Made by a program: the position numbers and the translations under genes. The notes beneath the pieces were generated by a model that saw only the letters and a program-made list of their open reading frames with translations, searched no databases and had not been told where the DNA came from. A DNA stretch of 64,000 bases from Flavobacterium circumlabens. GTDB taxonomy: Bacteria > Bacteroidota > Bacteroidia > Flavobacteriales > Flavobacteriaceae. The first letter of the stretch is position 1, and the number at the start of each line of letters is the position of its first letter. The DNA lies in NCBI RefSeq assembly GCF_004345565.1, contig NZ_SLWA01000006.1:124001-188000 (forward strand), read 5' to 3'. Below are positions 56,771 to 64,000 of the stretch, one piece after another.

Positions 56771-57685
56771 ATGAAAAAAGAAGAGAATTTACCTCGGAAA
56801 TTTGAATCTTTATCTGACTTTCATCGGGTGTTTGGGCTTCCAAAGCCTTTGCACCCGATGATAAGTTGTATAGATATGAAAGAGATCAATATTGTTCCAA
56901 ATGAATTGGGACATTCCTTTATTCTGGATTTTTACAAAATTGCCTTAAAGGAAAATGTTTGCGGCAAAGCAAAATACGGTCAGCATTACTATGATTTTGG
57001 TGAAGGAGGTTTAGTCTTTTCGGCACCGCATCAGTTATTTGAATCTCCTCCTGAAAAAGGAGCCTCAGGTTATTTGGTACTGATTCATCCGGATTTATTT
57101 CTGACGTATGCCTTAGCCAAAAAAATCAAACAATATGGTTTCTTTTCGTATGCGGCCAATGAAGCATTATACCTGTCCGGTAAGGAAAAAACAACCATTA
57201 TTTCTATTTTTAAAATAATTGAAGACGAACTCGAAAGCAGAATAGATGATTTCAGTCAGGACGTCATTATTTCACAAATTGAATTATTACTGAATTACAG
57301 CAATCGTTTTTACAAACGCCAGTTTATAACCCGTAAAAGTGTCAATAATGATTTATTGCAAAAGCTGGAAGAAATTTTGGACGATTATTTCAACCATGAA
57401 AAAACATCCCTAAACGGAATTCCGACAGTGCAGCATCTTGCAGCACTTTTAAATGTATCGCCAAGTTATCTGAGTGATATGTTGCGCGCGCTGACAGGTC
57501 AAAATGCACAACAACACATTCATGCGAAACTCATTGAGAAAGCAAAAGAATTATTGTCCATCACTAATTTAACGATAGCAGAAGTTGCGTATCAGCTCGG
57601 TTTTGAGCATCCGCAATCGTTTAGTAAATTATTCAAAACAAAAGCTGCGGTATCGCCGTTGGAGTTCCGAAATTCTTTCAATTAA
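56771..57685 (+). CDS. AraC-family transcriptional regulator
   Basis: 304 residues with a cupin-like N-terminal part (GQHYYDFGEGGLVFSAPHQL) and an AraC domain (VSPSYLSDMLRALTGQ, IAEVAYQLGFEHPQSFSKLFK). It is closely related to the 304-residue regulator at 52838-53752. It lies 31 bases after the dehydrogenase gene with the missing start and is followed by a strong terminator. Confidence 0.9.
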   Translation: MKKEENLPRKFESLSDFHRVFGLPKPLHPMISCIDMKEINIVPNELGHSFILDFYKIALKENVCGKAKYGQHYYDFGEGGLVFSAPHQLFESPPEKGASGYLVLIHPDLFLTYALAKKIKQYGFFSYAANEALYLSGKEKTTIISIFKIIEDELESRIDDFSQDVIISQIELLLNYSNRFYKRQFITRKSVNNDLLQKLEEILDDYFNHEKTSLNGIPTVQHLAALLNVSPSYLSDMLRALTGQNAQQHIHAKLIEKAKELLSITNLTIAEVAYQLGFEHPQSFSKLFKTKAAVSPLEFRNSFN

Positions 57686-57712
57686 TAATAACCAACTCAC
57701 ATAAAAACAAAA

Positions 57713-57745
57713 AAAGCTCCATTAGCCATAATGGAGCTTTCTCTT
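57713..57745. terminator. Bidirectional terminator
   Basis: AAAGCTCCATTA (57713-57724) pairs perfectly with TAATGGAGCTTT (57729-57740) around the loop GCCA. It lies between the converging AraC and DUF4256 genes. Confidence 0.9.
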
Positions 57746-57767
57746 TATAAATTTTGAATCTGTTACA

Positions 57768-58334
57768 CTAAACCTTCAATATACCGCGAAAACCTCTGGC
57801 CGCATAATAAGAATCGGCACCATTATGATACACAAAAACAGTATTATAGCGGAAATCACAAAAAAGGGCACCGCCTAATTTTCTGATGTCAGCGGGCGTT
57901 TTGATCCAGCTTGAAGTTTTGGTATCCAGTTTTTCGAGTTGCTGTAATTGGCGATATTGTTCTTCGGTTAGTATTTCAATTCCCATTTCTTCGGCGATAT
58001 TAACCGCACTGTCTTTGGGTTTGTTTTCTTTCCTTTTTTCCAGCGCTTCATGATCGTAACAAATACTTCTTCGGCCTTTCGGACTTTCTGCTGCACAATC
58101 CACAAAAATATATTCATCTGTATTTTTATCATAGCCAATAACATCGGGCTCGCCTTCGGTTCTTTCCATTTCGTCAAGCGACCACATTTTTTGCGGACTG
58201 GCTTGTAATTTTGTCTGTATTTTGTTCCAGTCAAGGCCTTTATGGCGATGTGTATATTTCTCAAAACGGTTCTGCAATACCGTAAGTAATGCTTCCTGTT
58301 GATCTGCTGACAGTTTGTTTTTAGTAGTACTCAT
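57768..58334 (-). CDS. DUF4256 family protein
   Basis: A 188-residue cytoplasmic protein that matches my memory of the DUF4256 family: WSLDEMERTEGEPDVIGYD, VDCAAESPKGRRSICYD and a C-terminal FCDFRYNTVFVYHNGA. The function of the family is unknown. It lies 39 bases downstream of the DoxX-like gene and may be the last gene of that operon. Confidence 0.8.
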   Translation of the reverse strand: MSTTKNKLSADQQEALLTVLQNRFEKYTHRHKGLDWNKIQTKLQASPQKMWSLDEMERTEGEPDVIGYDKNTDEYIFVDCAAESPKGRRSICYDHEALEKRKENKPKDSAVNIAEEMGIEILTEEQYRQLQQLEKLDTKTSSWIKTPADIRKLGGALFCDFRYNTVFVYHNGADSYYAARGFRGILKV

Positions 58335-58373
58335 GTTGTTTTATGGTTTTGTAGGGAGGATGTTTCAATTGAA

Positions 58374-58748
58374 CTAAGAAATTATTTTTCGGTCAGCAGG
58401 CCTAAAATACCAGGATAAAAGGGTCAGAATGATCAATAATAGCGGACCAAAAAGTTCTTTGGCACCATCACCGCAGTATAAGTGAGAAAAAACAGCTCCC
58501 GACATGGCAAAGAAAAACCCCGCATAAGTCCATTCTTTCAATAGAGCAAATTTAGGAATTAGAATGGCAATAACCCCTAAGATTTTCCAAACGCCTAAAA
58601 TGGTTAAAAAATAAAGCGGATACCCCAGATGTTTCATCATTTCGGTTTCTTCTTTCAATGGAATCAATTGTACAATTCCGGTAGATGCCATTCCCAGAGC
58701 AAGCCAGACTGTGACTATCCAATAGATAATTTTAGTTCTCTTTGTCAT
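58374..58748 (-). CDS. DoxX-like membrane protein
   Basis: A 124-residue protein with four hydrophobic helices and the family pattern LGYPLYFLTILGVWKILGVIAIL followed by EWTYAGFFFAMSGAVFSH. The role of the DoxX family is not settled. It begins 5 bases after the SRPBCC gene, in an ArsR-SRPBCC-DoxX arrangement common in Bacteroidota. Confidence 0.85.
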   Translation of the reverse strand: MTKRTKIIYWIVTVWLALGMASTGIVQLIPLKEETEMMKHLGYPLYFLTILGVWKILGVIAILIPKFALLKEWTYAGFFFAMSGAVFSHLYCGDGAKELFGPLLLIILTLLSWYFRPADRKIIS

Positions 58749-58753
58749 GATAT

Positions 58754-59221
58754 TTATTTTAGTTCATTTACAATGTCCTGTAATCTGTTGTGCGCCATGT
58801 TCAGGCCTTGTGCAAAAGGCAGTTTGAGCATTTGATCTCTCAGGGCAACAGATTTATAAATGATGTGTATGGTAAGTGTACTGGTTTCCTCCGTAGCTTT
58901 TTCAAATTCTAAAAACTCAAGCTGAACAGGGAAGGGGCTGTTTTCCATTTCAAAGGTGCGGGTAATTTTCTGGTTTGGAATAAATTCATGAATAACACCA
59001 TTCGCCCCAAATACCACATTCCCGTTCGGATCAGTGGTTTCAAATTGCCAGCTGCCATGTTTCTTATTTTCCAGTTTTATAACTTTTGTTCCCATCCACT
59101 GTGCTACAATTTCCGGTTCTGCATACGCTTTAAAAAGTAATTCTAAAGGCAAATCAAATTCTCTTGTAATGACTAGTTCCTGTTTATCGTCTTCGGCATT
59201 AATTTTGGTCTTTCTTTCCAT
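58754..59221 (-). CDS. SRPBCC / AHSA1-domain protein
   Basis: A 155-residue protein with the START-like pattern ITREFDLPLELLFKAYAEPEIVAQWMG and a C-terminal helix (MLKLPFAQGLNMAHNRLQDIV). It forms a hydrophobic ligand cavity; no specific ligand is known. The gene starts 4 bases after the ArsR-type regulator. Confidence 0.88.
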   Translation of the reverse strand: MERKTKINAEDDKQELVITREFDLPLELLFKAYAEPEIVAQWMGTKVIKLENKKHGSWQFETTDPNGNVVFGANGVIHEFIPNQKITRTFEMENSPFPVQLEFLEFEKATEETSTLTIHIIYKSVALRDQMLKLPFAQGLNMAHNRLQDIVNELK

Positions 59222-59225
59222 GTGA

Positions 59226-59543
59226 TTATTTTTTATAATTTTTCATGATTGCTTCCAGTTTATTAAAACGTTCGTCCCACATTTTCCGGAAAGGCTCAAT
59301 GAAACTGTCAATTTCCTTAATTTTTTCGGGATTTAAATGGTAATAAATTTCTCTTCCGTTTTGGCTTTGATGCAGTAACTCACATTCATTAAGAATTTTG
59401 ATGTGTTTTGAAATGGTTTGCCTTGAAGAATCGAAATTGGCTGCTATTGCACCGGGTGTCATCGCTTGCAGGGCGACTAAGCTTAATATGGCTCTACGGG
59501 TCGGGTCGGCTATTGCCTGAAAAACATCTCTTCTAATTTCCAT
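59226..59543 (-). CDS. ArsR-family transcriptional regulator
   Basis: About 105 residues from the ATG at 59541-59543 (MEIRRDVFQAIADPTRRAIL). The longer frame upstream would overlap the operator repeats and is unlikely. A winged-helix domain is clear (FDSSRQTISKHIKILNECEL and GREIYYHLNPEK). No metal-binding cysteines are seen, so it is probably not a metal sensor. It heads the ArsR-SRPBCC-DoxX operon. Confidence 0.88.
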   Translation of the reverse strand: MEIRRDVFQAIADPTRRAILSLVALQAMTPGAIAANFDSSRQTISKHIKILNECELLHQSQNGREIYYHLNPEKIKEIDSFIEPFRKMWDERFNKLEAIMKNYKK

Positions 59544-59546
59544 TAC

Positions 59547-59587
59547 GCAGTTATTTGACTGCAAATATAATGCAGTTATTTGACTGC
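59547..59587. promoter_or_regulatory. Direct-repeat operator in front of the ArsR-type gene
   Basis: GCAGTTATTTGACTGC occurs twice, at 59547-59562 and 59572-59587, spaced 25 bases start to start. Each copy is an imperfect palindrome (GCAGT...ACTGC). It ends 3 bases from the start codon, ideal for autorepression. Confidence 0.75.
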
Positions 59588-59661
59588 GCAAATTTATTTA
59601 GCATTATTTTTAATAAAACACTTAAAAACAATCATTTACAGCCGTTAAAAGAATAGTACCA

Positions 59662-60237
59662 TTAGCTAATGTGCTTTGGTTTTAAATTTTGAGCGGCAAG
59701 TATCGCCACTTCATTGATGCGGTTTTGCCTCGTTTCGGGACGCTTGGCGGCAACAATCCAGTACAGTATCATCTTTTTTACAGATTTGCTTAAACTTAAA
59801 AAATAGTCTTTTGCGCCCGGATTTGATTCAAAAGCAATTTCCAGATCTTGCGGGATAAATAATGCCTCTACAGTATCTAAAATAATCCAGGAACCGTTTT
59901 GTTTTGCTTTTTCAACGCTTTCAAGACCGGCCTGAAACATAAGGCCTTCACTAATCAGACGTTCAATTTTTTCCTTGTTTATTTTTGACCAGATGCTGTT
60001 GGGCTTGCGTCTGGTGAAAAATTGTATGAATTTATCAGAATCAATAGATTTTCTCGTGCTGTCGATCCAGCCAAAACAGAGCGCCTCATCAACGGCATCG
60101 CTCCAGGTGATGGTGGGTACATTCGCTTGTTTTTTATAACAAACCAACCAAATAGATTGTTTGAGCATATGGTTTTCCTGTAGCCATTCTCTCCAATGCT
60201 GTTTACTTGTCGGATAAAAAGTTTCTAAATCCTGCAT
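59662..60237 (-). CDS. YdeI/OmpD-associated-like protein
   Basis: A 191-residue protein with the family pattern WREWLQENHMLKQSIWLVCYKK, DAVDEALCFGWIDS and a C-terminal arginine-rich RPETRQNRINEVAILAAQ. The family is annotated as bacteriocin-protection or stress related; the molecular function is unknown. Single gene. Confidence 0.85.
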   Translation of the reverse strand: MQDLETFYPTSKQHWREWLQENHMLKQSIWLVCYKKQANVPTITWSDAVDEALCFGWIDSTRKSIDSDKFIQFFTRRKPNSIWSKINKEKIERLISEGLMFQAGLESVEKAKQNGSWIILDTVEALFIPQDLEIAFESNPGAKDYFLSLSKSVKKMILYWIVAAKRPETRQNRINEVAILAAQNLKPKHIS

Positions 60238-60320
60238 CTTGTTTATTCAATTTAGTAGACAAATCTAAAAAGTGTTTGTGACAAGGGTATGTCAACAGCT
60301 TGATTTAATTATAAAAATAA

Positions 60321-60347
60321 AAAACTCCTTAAATTAAGAAGTTTTTA
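60321..60347 (-). terminator. Probable terminator of the lipoprotein gene
   Basis: AAAACTcCTT (60321-60330) pairs with AAGaAGTTTT (60336-60345) with one mismatch; on the minus strand a T-run follows. It lies just after the lipoprotein gene's stop. Confidence 0.55.
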
Positions 60348-60393
60348 TTCTTTTGGTGTGGTATTTTATTCTCATTCAATGGGAAAACGGAAA

Positions 60394-60759
60394 TTATATT
60401 TTTTTGAGTGTCAACTTCATTTCTTTACTGTCTAAGATCAGTTCATCACTGGTGATAGTGCTTTCACAAGGATACGGCGTACCTGTTTCGTCTTTAATAA
60501 CCAAACTTTTACCTCCTTTCGTCAATGCATACGTACCATTCGTTATCTCACTCTGTAAATAGCCATTTACATGTCCGTCTTCTGTAAATGTTAATTTTCC
60601 TTGTTTGAGAATTACATTTTTAGCAGAATCAGAAAGAGGTACTTTAGCTTCTACGGTAGTAATTTTCCAGGAGTTAATCAATTTATTTCGACCCTTACAC
60701 GAAAACATGACTATGGCTGCCAGCATAATTCCAAAGATAAATAATTTAGATTTTTTCAT
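60394..60759 (-). CDS. Lipocalin-like lipoprotein
   Basis: A 121-residue protein with a lipoprotein signal (FGIMLAAIVMFSCKG, lipid-modified Cys at about residue 21). The mature part starts LINSWKITTVE and continues with beta strands (KLTFTEDGHVNGYLQ, GTYALTKGGKSLVIK), the style of small lipocalin-like proteins of Bacteroidota. Function unknown. Confidence 0.75.
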   Translation of the reverse strand: MKKSKLFIFGIMLAAIVMFSCKGRNKLINSWKITTVEAKVPLSDSAKNVILKQGKLTFTEDGHVNGYLQSEITNGTYALTKGGKSLVIKDETGTPYPCESTITSDELILDSKEMKLTLKKI

Positions 60760-60943
60760 GATGTTTGATTAAAAGTTAAACAGGAAACAAGTTACAAAAA
60801 AAATAAATCCAAAATACTCACGGTCAGTTATTTAGAAAAAGTGGAATGTTTTTAGGATTTTGACCTGGAAAATTTCAGTCTTTGTAGGGTTTATTCTTAA
60901 AAAGCAAAAAATCAGCAACTTAGTTCCAAATTTCAATCTTAAA

Positions 60944-61876
60944 TTAATTAAGGGTAAGGGCTCCCAAAATCTCTTCATACATAAAAGGTCCTCCCGGATA
61001 TTTGGCCGTATAATCAAGATTCATCCAGACCTGACCCCGTTCATCTATATGATAATGTAAAGTCTGTTTGTAGCTTTCTTTAACAAAAAGCACATTCTTA
61101 ATCAGATAATTGACTTTTTCAAGGTCGATTAAAGAACCAATTAATATTTCAGGATAAATATGTCCCTTGGTATGAATAAGCCTCGGAGTTCCGCCAATAG
61201 AACGTATGGCGGCGGCCATTAAAATGGAATGGTCGTCACAATCTCCGGAGAAATATTGTAAAGATTCACTGGCCGTTGCAATATAATCTCCTTCTTTGGG
61301 ATCGTTTACATAGTTCCAGCGACTGTTTATTTCCTGAAATACAGCAAAACACTGAATGATTGTTCTGTAATCAGAATATCCTTTTATGCCCTTAAAATGC
61401 TTCGTGGTGGCCATAATAGCAAAATTCCGAACTTTTGGATTTTCGTATTCGATAGCACTTATAATTTTCGACTTATTCGGAAACGGAAGTAATTTTGCCA
61501 CAATAATATCTTGTGGAAAAGGATTATCCGACATGGTGTAAATCATCGAATTGTAATCTTCGGAGATTTCAGTAAAACCATAATTGCCTATCACACTTCC
61601 GTAGAACAAAACCAGTAAATAAATCGCGATGCAAACAATAATGATGGTTCGCAGAAACATAAGAAGCACGAAAACAGCAGCAAAAACAAATATAAATATG
61701 AAGACACGATCTAAATTGAAGGGCCATTTCAGATCGATCAGATTTTGATGCAGTATGATGAAAATCGGAACCGTGATTAAAAGACTCAACAGCATAATAA
61801 TAATCCTGTCCCAGGGTGATTTCACCTGTAATTTGGATTTTAATTGCGGAAAGTCGATTTTAGGGAATTTTATCAT
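60944..61876 (-). CDS. Transglutaminase-like membrane protein
   Basis: About 310 residues from ATG 61874-61876; the TTG three codons earlier is less likely. Two to three N-terminal hydrophobic helices (IIIMLLSLLITVPIFIIL, VFIFIFVFAAVFVLLMF) precede a transglutaminase/protease-like domain with Cys in SGDCDDHSILMAAAIRS and His in TKGHIYPEILIG. The enzyme may cleave or cross-link peptides at the membrane, or be inactive. Adjacent to a substrate-binding protein gene, 19 bases away. Confidence 0.8.
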   Translation of the reverse strand: MIKFPKIDFPQLKSKLQVKSPWDRIIIMLLSLLITVPIFIILHQNLIDLKWPFNLDRVFIFIFVFAAVFVLLMFLRTIIIVCIAIYLLVLFYGSVIGNYGFTEISEDYNSMIYTMSDNPFPQDIIVAKLLPFPNKSKIISAIEYENPKVRNFAIMATTKHFKGIKGYSDYRTIIQCFAVFQEINSRWNYVNDPKEGDYIATASESLQYFSGDCDDHSILMAAAIRSIGGTPRLIHTKGHIYPEILIGSLIDLEKVNYLIKNVLFVKESYKQTLHYHIDERGQVWMNLDYTAKYPGGPFMYEEILGALTLN

Positions 61877-61895
61877 AAGAATCAAAAGCAGTTTT

Positions 61896-62747
61896 TTATA
61901 GTGCTTTTACCGTTTCTACAAAAGTACTTTTTTTATCAATAATTCCCAGATCAAATAATTGATTTTGAATTTTAATAAATGCTTTTTCAGTTAAATGTTT
62001 CTGAGACCACTGTGTGAGTTTTAACCATTCCTGGATATCTTCCAGTTTTTGGTGAAAAAGTTCCGACAATGTTTTGTCAATATCCGGAATCTGGGTAAAG
62101 TCGTGGGTTGTTTTGTTGATAATTTCAAGAATTTTTTCAACTATTTTCGGGTTCTTTTTCAAAAACTCGTCACGAACCGTAATCACAAACGAAGGCCATG
62201 GAGTAGGGCAGTCACCAACTCTTCTGAAAACACCGCTGTCTACAAGTGGTTTTGTCATAAAATGTTCCCACATAAAATAATCTGCGGTTCCATTTGTCAA
62301 AGCTTCAACAGCGCCGTCTATGGTATTTATAATTTCGAATTTTAAATCATCTGTTTCCCAGCCTTGTTCATTTGCATTTACATAAGCCATAAGCTGCGAT
62401 CCTGAACCTAGTCGGGAAATCGCTACTTTTTTGTTTTTCAGGTCTTTGATGGTTTGAAATTCTGATTTAGCTGCCACATGAATGCCCCAGATTAAAGGAG
62501 ACTGCACATAAATCTGAACAATTTTACTCGGATTTCCGGCTACAATATCTTTTACAATTCCTTCCGTCAGGATTACGGCAATATCAGCTTCCCCGTCACG
62601 AAGCATCTGACACATTTTACCGGTACCTTCGGGAATGTTATTCCATTGCAAATCAATATTTTCTGCTTCAAATTCGCCATTTTCAATGCATAGATGCCAT
62701 GGCAAATTGAAGTGTTCAGGAACACCTACAATTTTTACGGTTTTCAT
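61896..62747 (-). CDS. ABC-type substrate-binding-like protein without signal peptide
   Basis: A 283-residue protein of the SsuA/THI5-type periplasmic-binding fold (PEHFNLPWHLCIENGEF, GEADIAVILTEGIV, DLKNKKVAISRLGSGSQLMAY). It starts directly with MKTVKIVGVPE and has no signal peptide, so it seems to be cytoplasmic. No permease or ATPase gene lies nearby. It could be a soluble binding enzyme rather than a transport protein. Ligand unknown. Confidence 0.8.
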   Translation of the reverse strand: MKTVKIVGVPEHFNLPWHLCIENGEFEAENIDLQWNNIPEGTGKMCQMLRDGEADIAVILTEGIVKDIVAGNPSKIVQIYVQSPLIWGIHVAAKSEFQTIKDLKNKKVAISRLGSGSQLMAYVNANEQGWETDDLKFEIINTIDGAVEALTNGTADYFMWEHFMTKPLVDSGVFRRVGDCPTPWPSFVITVRDEFLKKNPKIVEKILEIINKTTHDFTQIPDIDKTLSELFHQKLEDIQEWLKLTQWSQKHLTEKAFIKIQNQLFDLGIIDKKSTFVETVKAL

Positions 62748-62816
62748 TATAGTTTAAGTTTAAGTTAAGTTGGGTATGCGTATGCTAAGTTTGGTATATA
62801 AGTTTGTTGTTTTTAA

Positions 62817-63290
62817 TTAATTTTTTAATAAATCCGTTCTGTGCTTGTCCGAAAGACAAGGTTCTGCAAACTCTATCACAGAAAGCTTTTCATATTCATT
62901 TAAAAGGCTTTTTACGATAGAATAATCAATATCCTTTATAATTTCTACAGCAAGAAAAGTATCGTTTAAACTTTCCGAAATACAGTTTATCGATTTTAGT
63001 TTCTCTATGATTATTTCTTTGTCAAATTCTTTTTCCAAAATTAAAACCTGAATGATGGAATTTCCGGAATGCTCAATAGTTTCTTTATGTAAAAAGACCT
63101 TTTCATTTTCATCGAATTCTGCCCGAAAAATATCATCTGTTGCAATTAGAGGCCCGAAAAAGGGAATATTATCTAATTTAAAATATCCTTTTTCCAGATC
63201 AATAATTTCTGCCCACATGGTTTCTGAAACTACTTCCTCCAGATAAGTACTGTAATATTTAAAAAGGACCTTTTTATGTGATTCCGCCAT
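62817..63290 (-). CDS. DUF4265 family protein
   Basis: A 157-residue protein with the DUF4265 pattern (KVLFKYYS, YFKLDNIPFFGPLIATDDIFRAEF). No signal peptide. The family has no known activity. Single gene between the binding-protein gene and the phosphorylase gene. Confidence 0.75.
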   Translation of the reverse strand: MAESHKKVLFKYYSTYLEEVVSETMWAEIIDLEKGYFKLDNIPFFGPLIATDDIFRAEFDENEKVFLHKETIEHSGNSIIQVLILEKEFDKEIIIEKLKSINCISESLNDTFLAVEIIKDIDYSIVKSLLNEYEKLSVIEFAEPCLSDKHRTDLLKN

Positions 63291-63406
63291 TATTTATTTT
63301 GTATTTGATACACTATCCATTCTCCTTCAATTAAATTAAATGTACCACTAAATTAGTTATCCAAGTCTTAAGAATTACCCAATTTTCAAATTGACACATT
63401 CTCTAA

Positions 63407-64000
63407 TTATTTCCCTGCCAATTTATTAAGGGTATAAGTAATCAGTTCGTCTACAGCCTTGTACGGATCTTCACTAAAAGTTCCGGATGCACGATTGGCA
63501 ATAATAGCATTCAACGATAAAGCATTATGCCCTAAAAGTGAGGAAAGACCATAAATCGCAGCAGTTTCCATTTCAAGATTCGTGATTTGGTTCTCATTGA
63601 AAATAAAATTATCCATTTTACTATTCAACTCCTCATCCTGGATATTCAAACGCAATACACGTCCTTGCGGACCGTAAAATCCTCCGGCTGTTGCTGTAAT
63701 TCCTTTAAAAATTTTATCAGATTCGATAATTTTTTCCAATTTCTCAGAACAGGCAATCACATAAGGTCTTCCTTTTCGGATATCCCAGTTCGTGTGGGCG
63801 ATAAAAGCGTCTTCGATCGCAACATTCGAAACTTCATCAATCAGGTAGGAGCGAAGCATATTGTCTAATCCCAATCCGAATTTTGACATTACAAAGCTGT
63901 CTACCGGAATATCTTCCTGCAAAGATCCCGAAGTTCCGATTCTGATAATATTCAGTGAAGTCAGGTTTTCCTTTGGCTGACGTGTTTTCAGGTCAATATT
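63407..64000 (-). CDS. Nucleoside phosphorylase (uridine-phosphorylase-like), C-terminal part
   Basis: The frame is open through the window edge at 64000, so the N-terminus is missing and 197 residues are visible. Family features: RIGTSGSLQ (phosphate-binding region), TATAGGFYGPQGR, and NLEMETAAIYGL, whose Glu-Met-Glu binds the ribose. It releases the free base from a nucleoside with phosphate. A protein-start at the TTG near 63922 is not real, because the conserved sequence continues upstream. Confidence 0.88.
   Translation of the reverse strand, partial: NIDLKTRQPKENLTSLNIIRIGTSGSLQEDIPVDSFVMSKFGLGLDNMLRSYLIDEVSNVAIEDAFIAHTNWDIRKGRPYVIACSEKLEKIIESDKIFKGITATAGGFYGPQGRVLRLNIQDEELNSKMDNFIFNENQITNLEMETAAIYGLSSLLGHNALSLNAIIANRASGTFSEDPYKAVDELITYTLNKLAGK

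Noticed and set aside
1..64000. CRISPR arrays, tRNA, rRNA and insertion sequences
   Set aside because: I saw no regularly spaced repeats, no cloverleaf sequences, and no transposase-like protein in the window.

Overview
The window looks like a chromosomal segment of a Flavobacterium-type Bacteroidota. The DNA is AT-rich, terminators are of the AACCTCC...GGAGGTT type, the outer-membrane barrels and AraC regulators are typical of the phylum, and the proteins read like Flavobacterium proteins. This is inferred from composition and protein style only; no marker gene is present.

Region 1 (1-902) holds the 3' end of a PQQ-type beta-propeller gene, its terminator, and a leader of about 400 bases without genes.

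Region 2 (903-41100, all + strand, tight spacing) is one roughly 40 kb nonribosomal peptide/polyketide cluster, probably a single operon. It has four megasynthases. NRPS-1 is a half condensation domain followed by A(Tyr)-T-C-A(Ser)-T-C-A(Ser)-T. The hybrid is KS-degenerate AT-T-C-A(unknown, perhaps basic)-T. NRPS-2 is TubC dock-C-A(Val)-T-C-A(unknown)-T-C-A(Ala)-T-TE. NRPS-3 is C-A(Gly)-T-C. Tailoring and support genes are a CmlA-type di-iron beta-hydroxylase, a type II thioesterase, a PvdE/SyrD-like cyclic-peptide exporter, a 4'-phosphopantetheinyl transferase, two outer-membrane barrel proteins (one with no plug domain) and a secreted serine peptidase. Substrates come from the ten binding-pocket residues read by eye against GrsA. 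A workable model is NRPS-3 -> NRPS-1 -> hybrid -> NRPS-2, giving a peptide of about eight residues: Gly, (beta-hydroxy)Tyr, Ser, Ser, a possible ketide unit, X, Val, X, Ala. Protein order and the ketide step are inferences. I do not recognise the product.

Region 3 (41212-47711, - strand) has two class-C beta-lactamase-like serine hydrolases alternating with two AraC regulators. It is followed by a 0.5 kb stretch with TTGTTACA palindromes and a large nested inverted repeat, then an FAD monooxygenase with a zinc-ribbon-like N-terminus and higher GC.

Region 4 (47920-57740) contains small unknown genes, a secreted amidase-like gene broken by an in-frame TGA, a GH25 muramidase, a Crp/Fnr-type regulator flanked by two copies of one palindrome, and two related sets of short-chain dehydrogenase plus AraC genes. 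One dehydrogenase lacks a normal start codon.

Region 5 (57768-64000, - strand) is housekeeping and accessory: DUF4256, an ArsR/SRPBCC/DoxX operon with a likely operator, a YdeI-like protein, a lipoprotein, a transglutaminase-like membrane protein, a substrate-binding protein without signal peptide, a DUF4265 protein and a truncated nucleoside phosphorylase at the edge.
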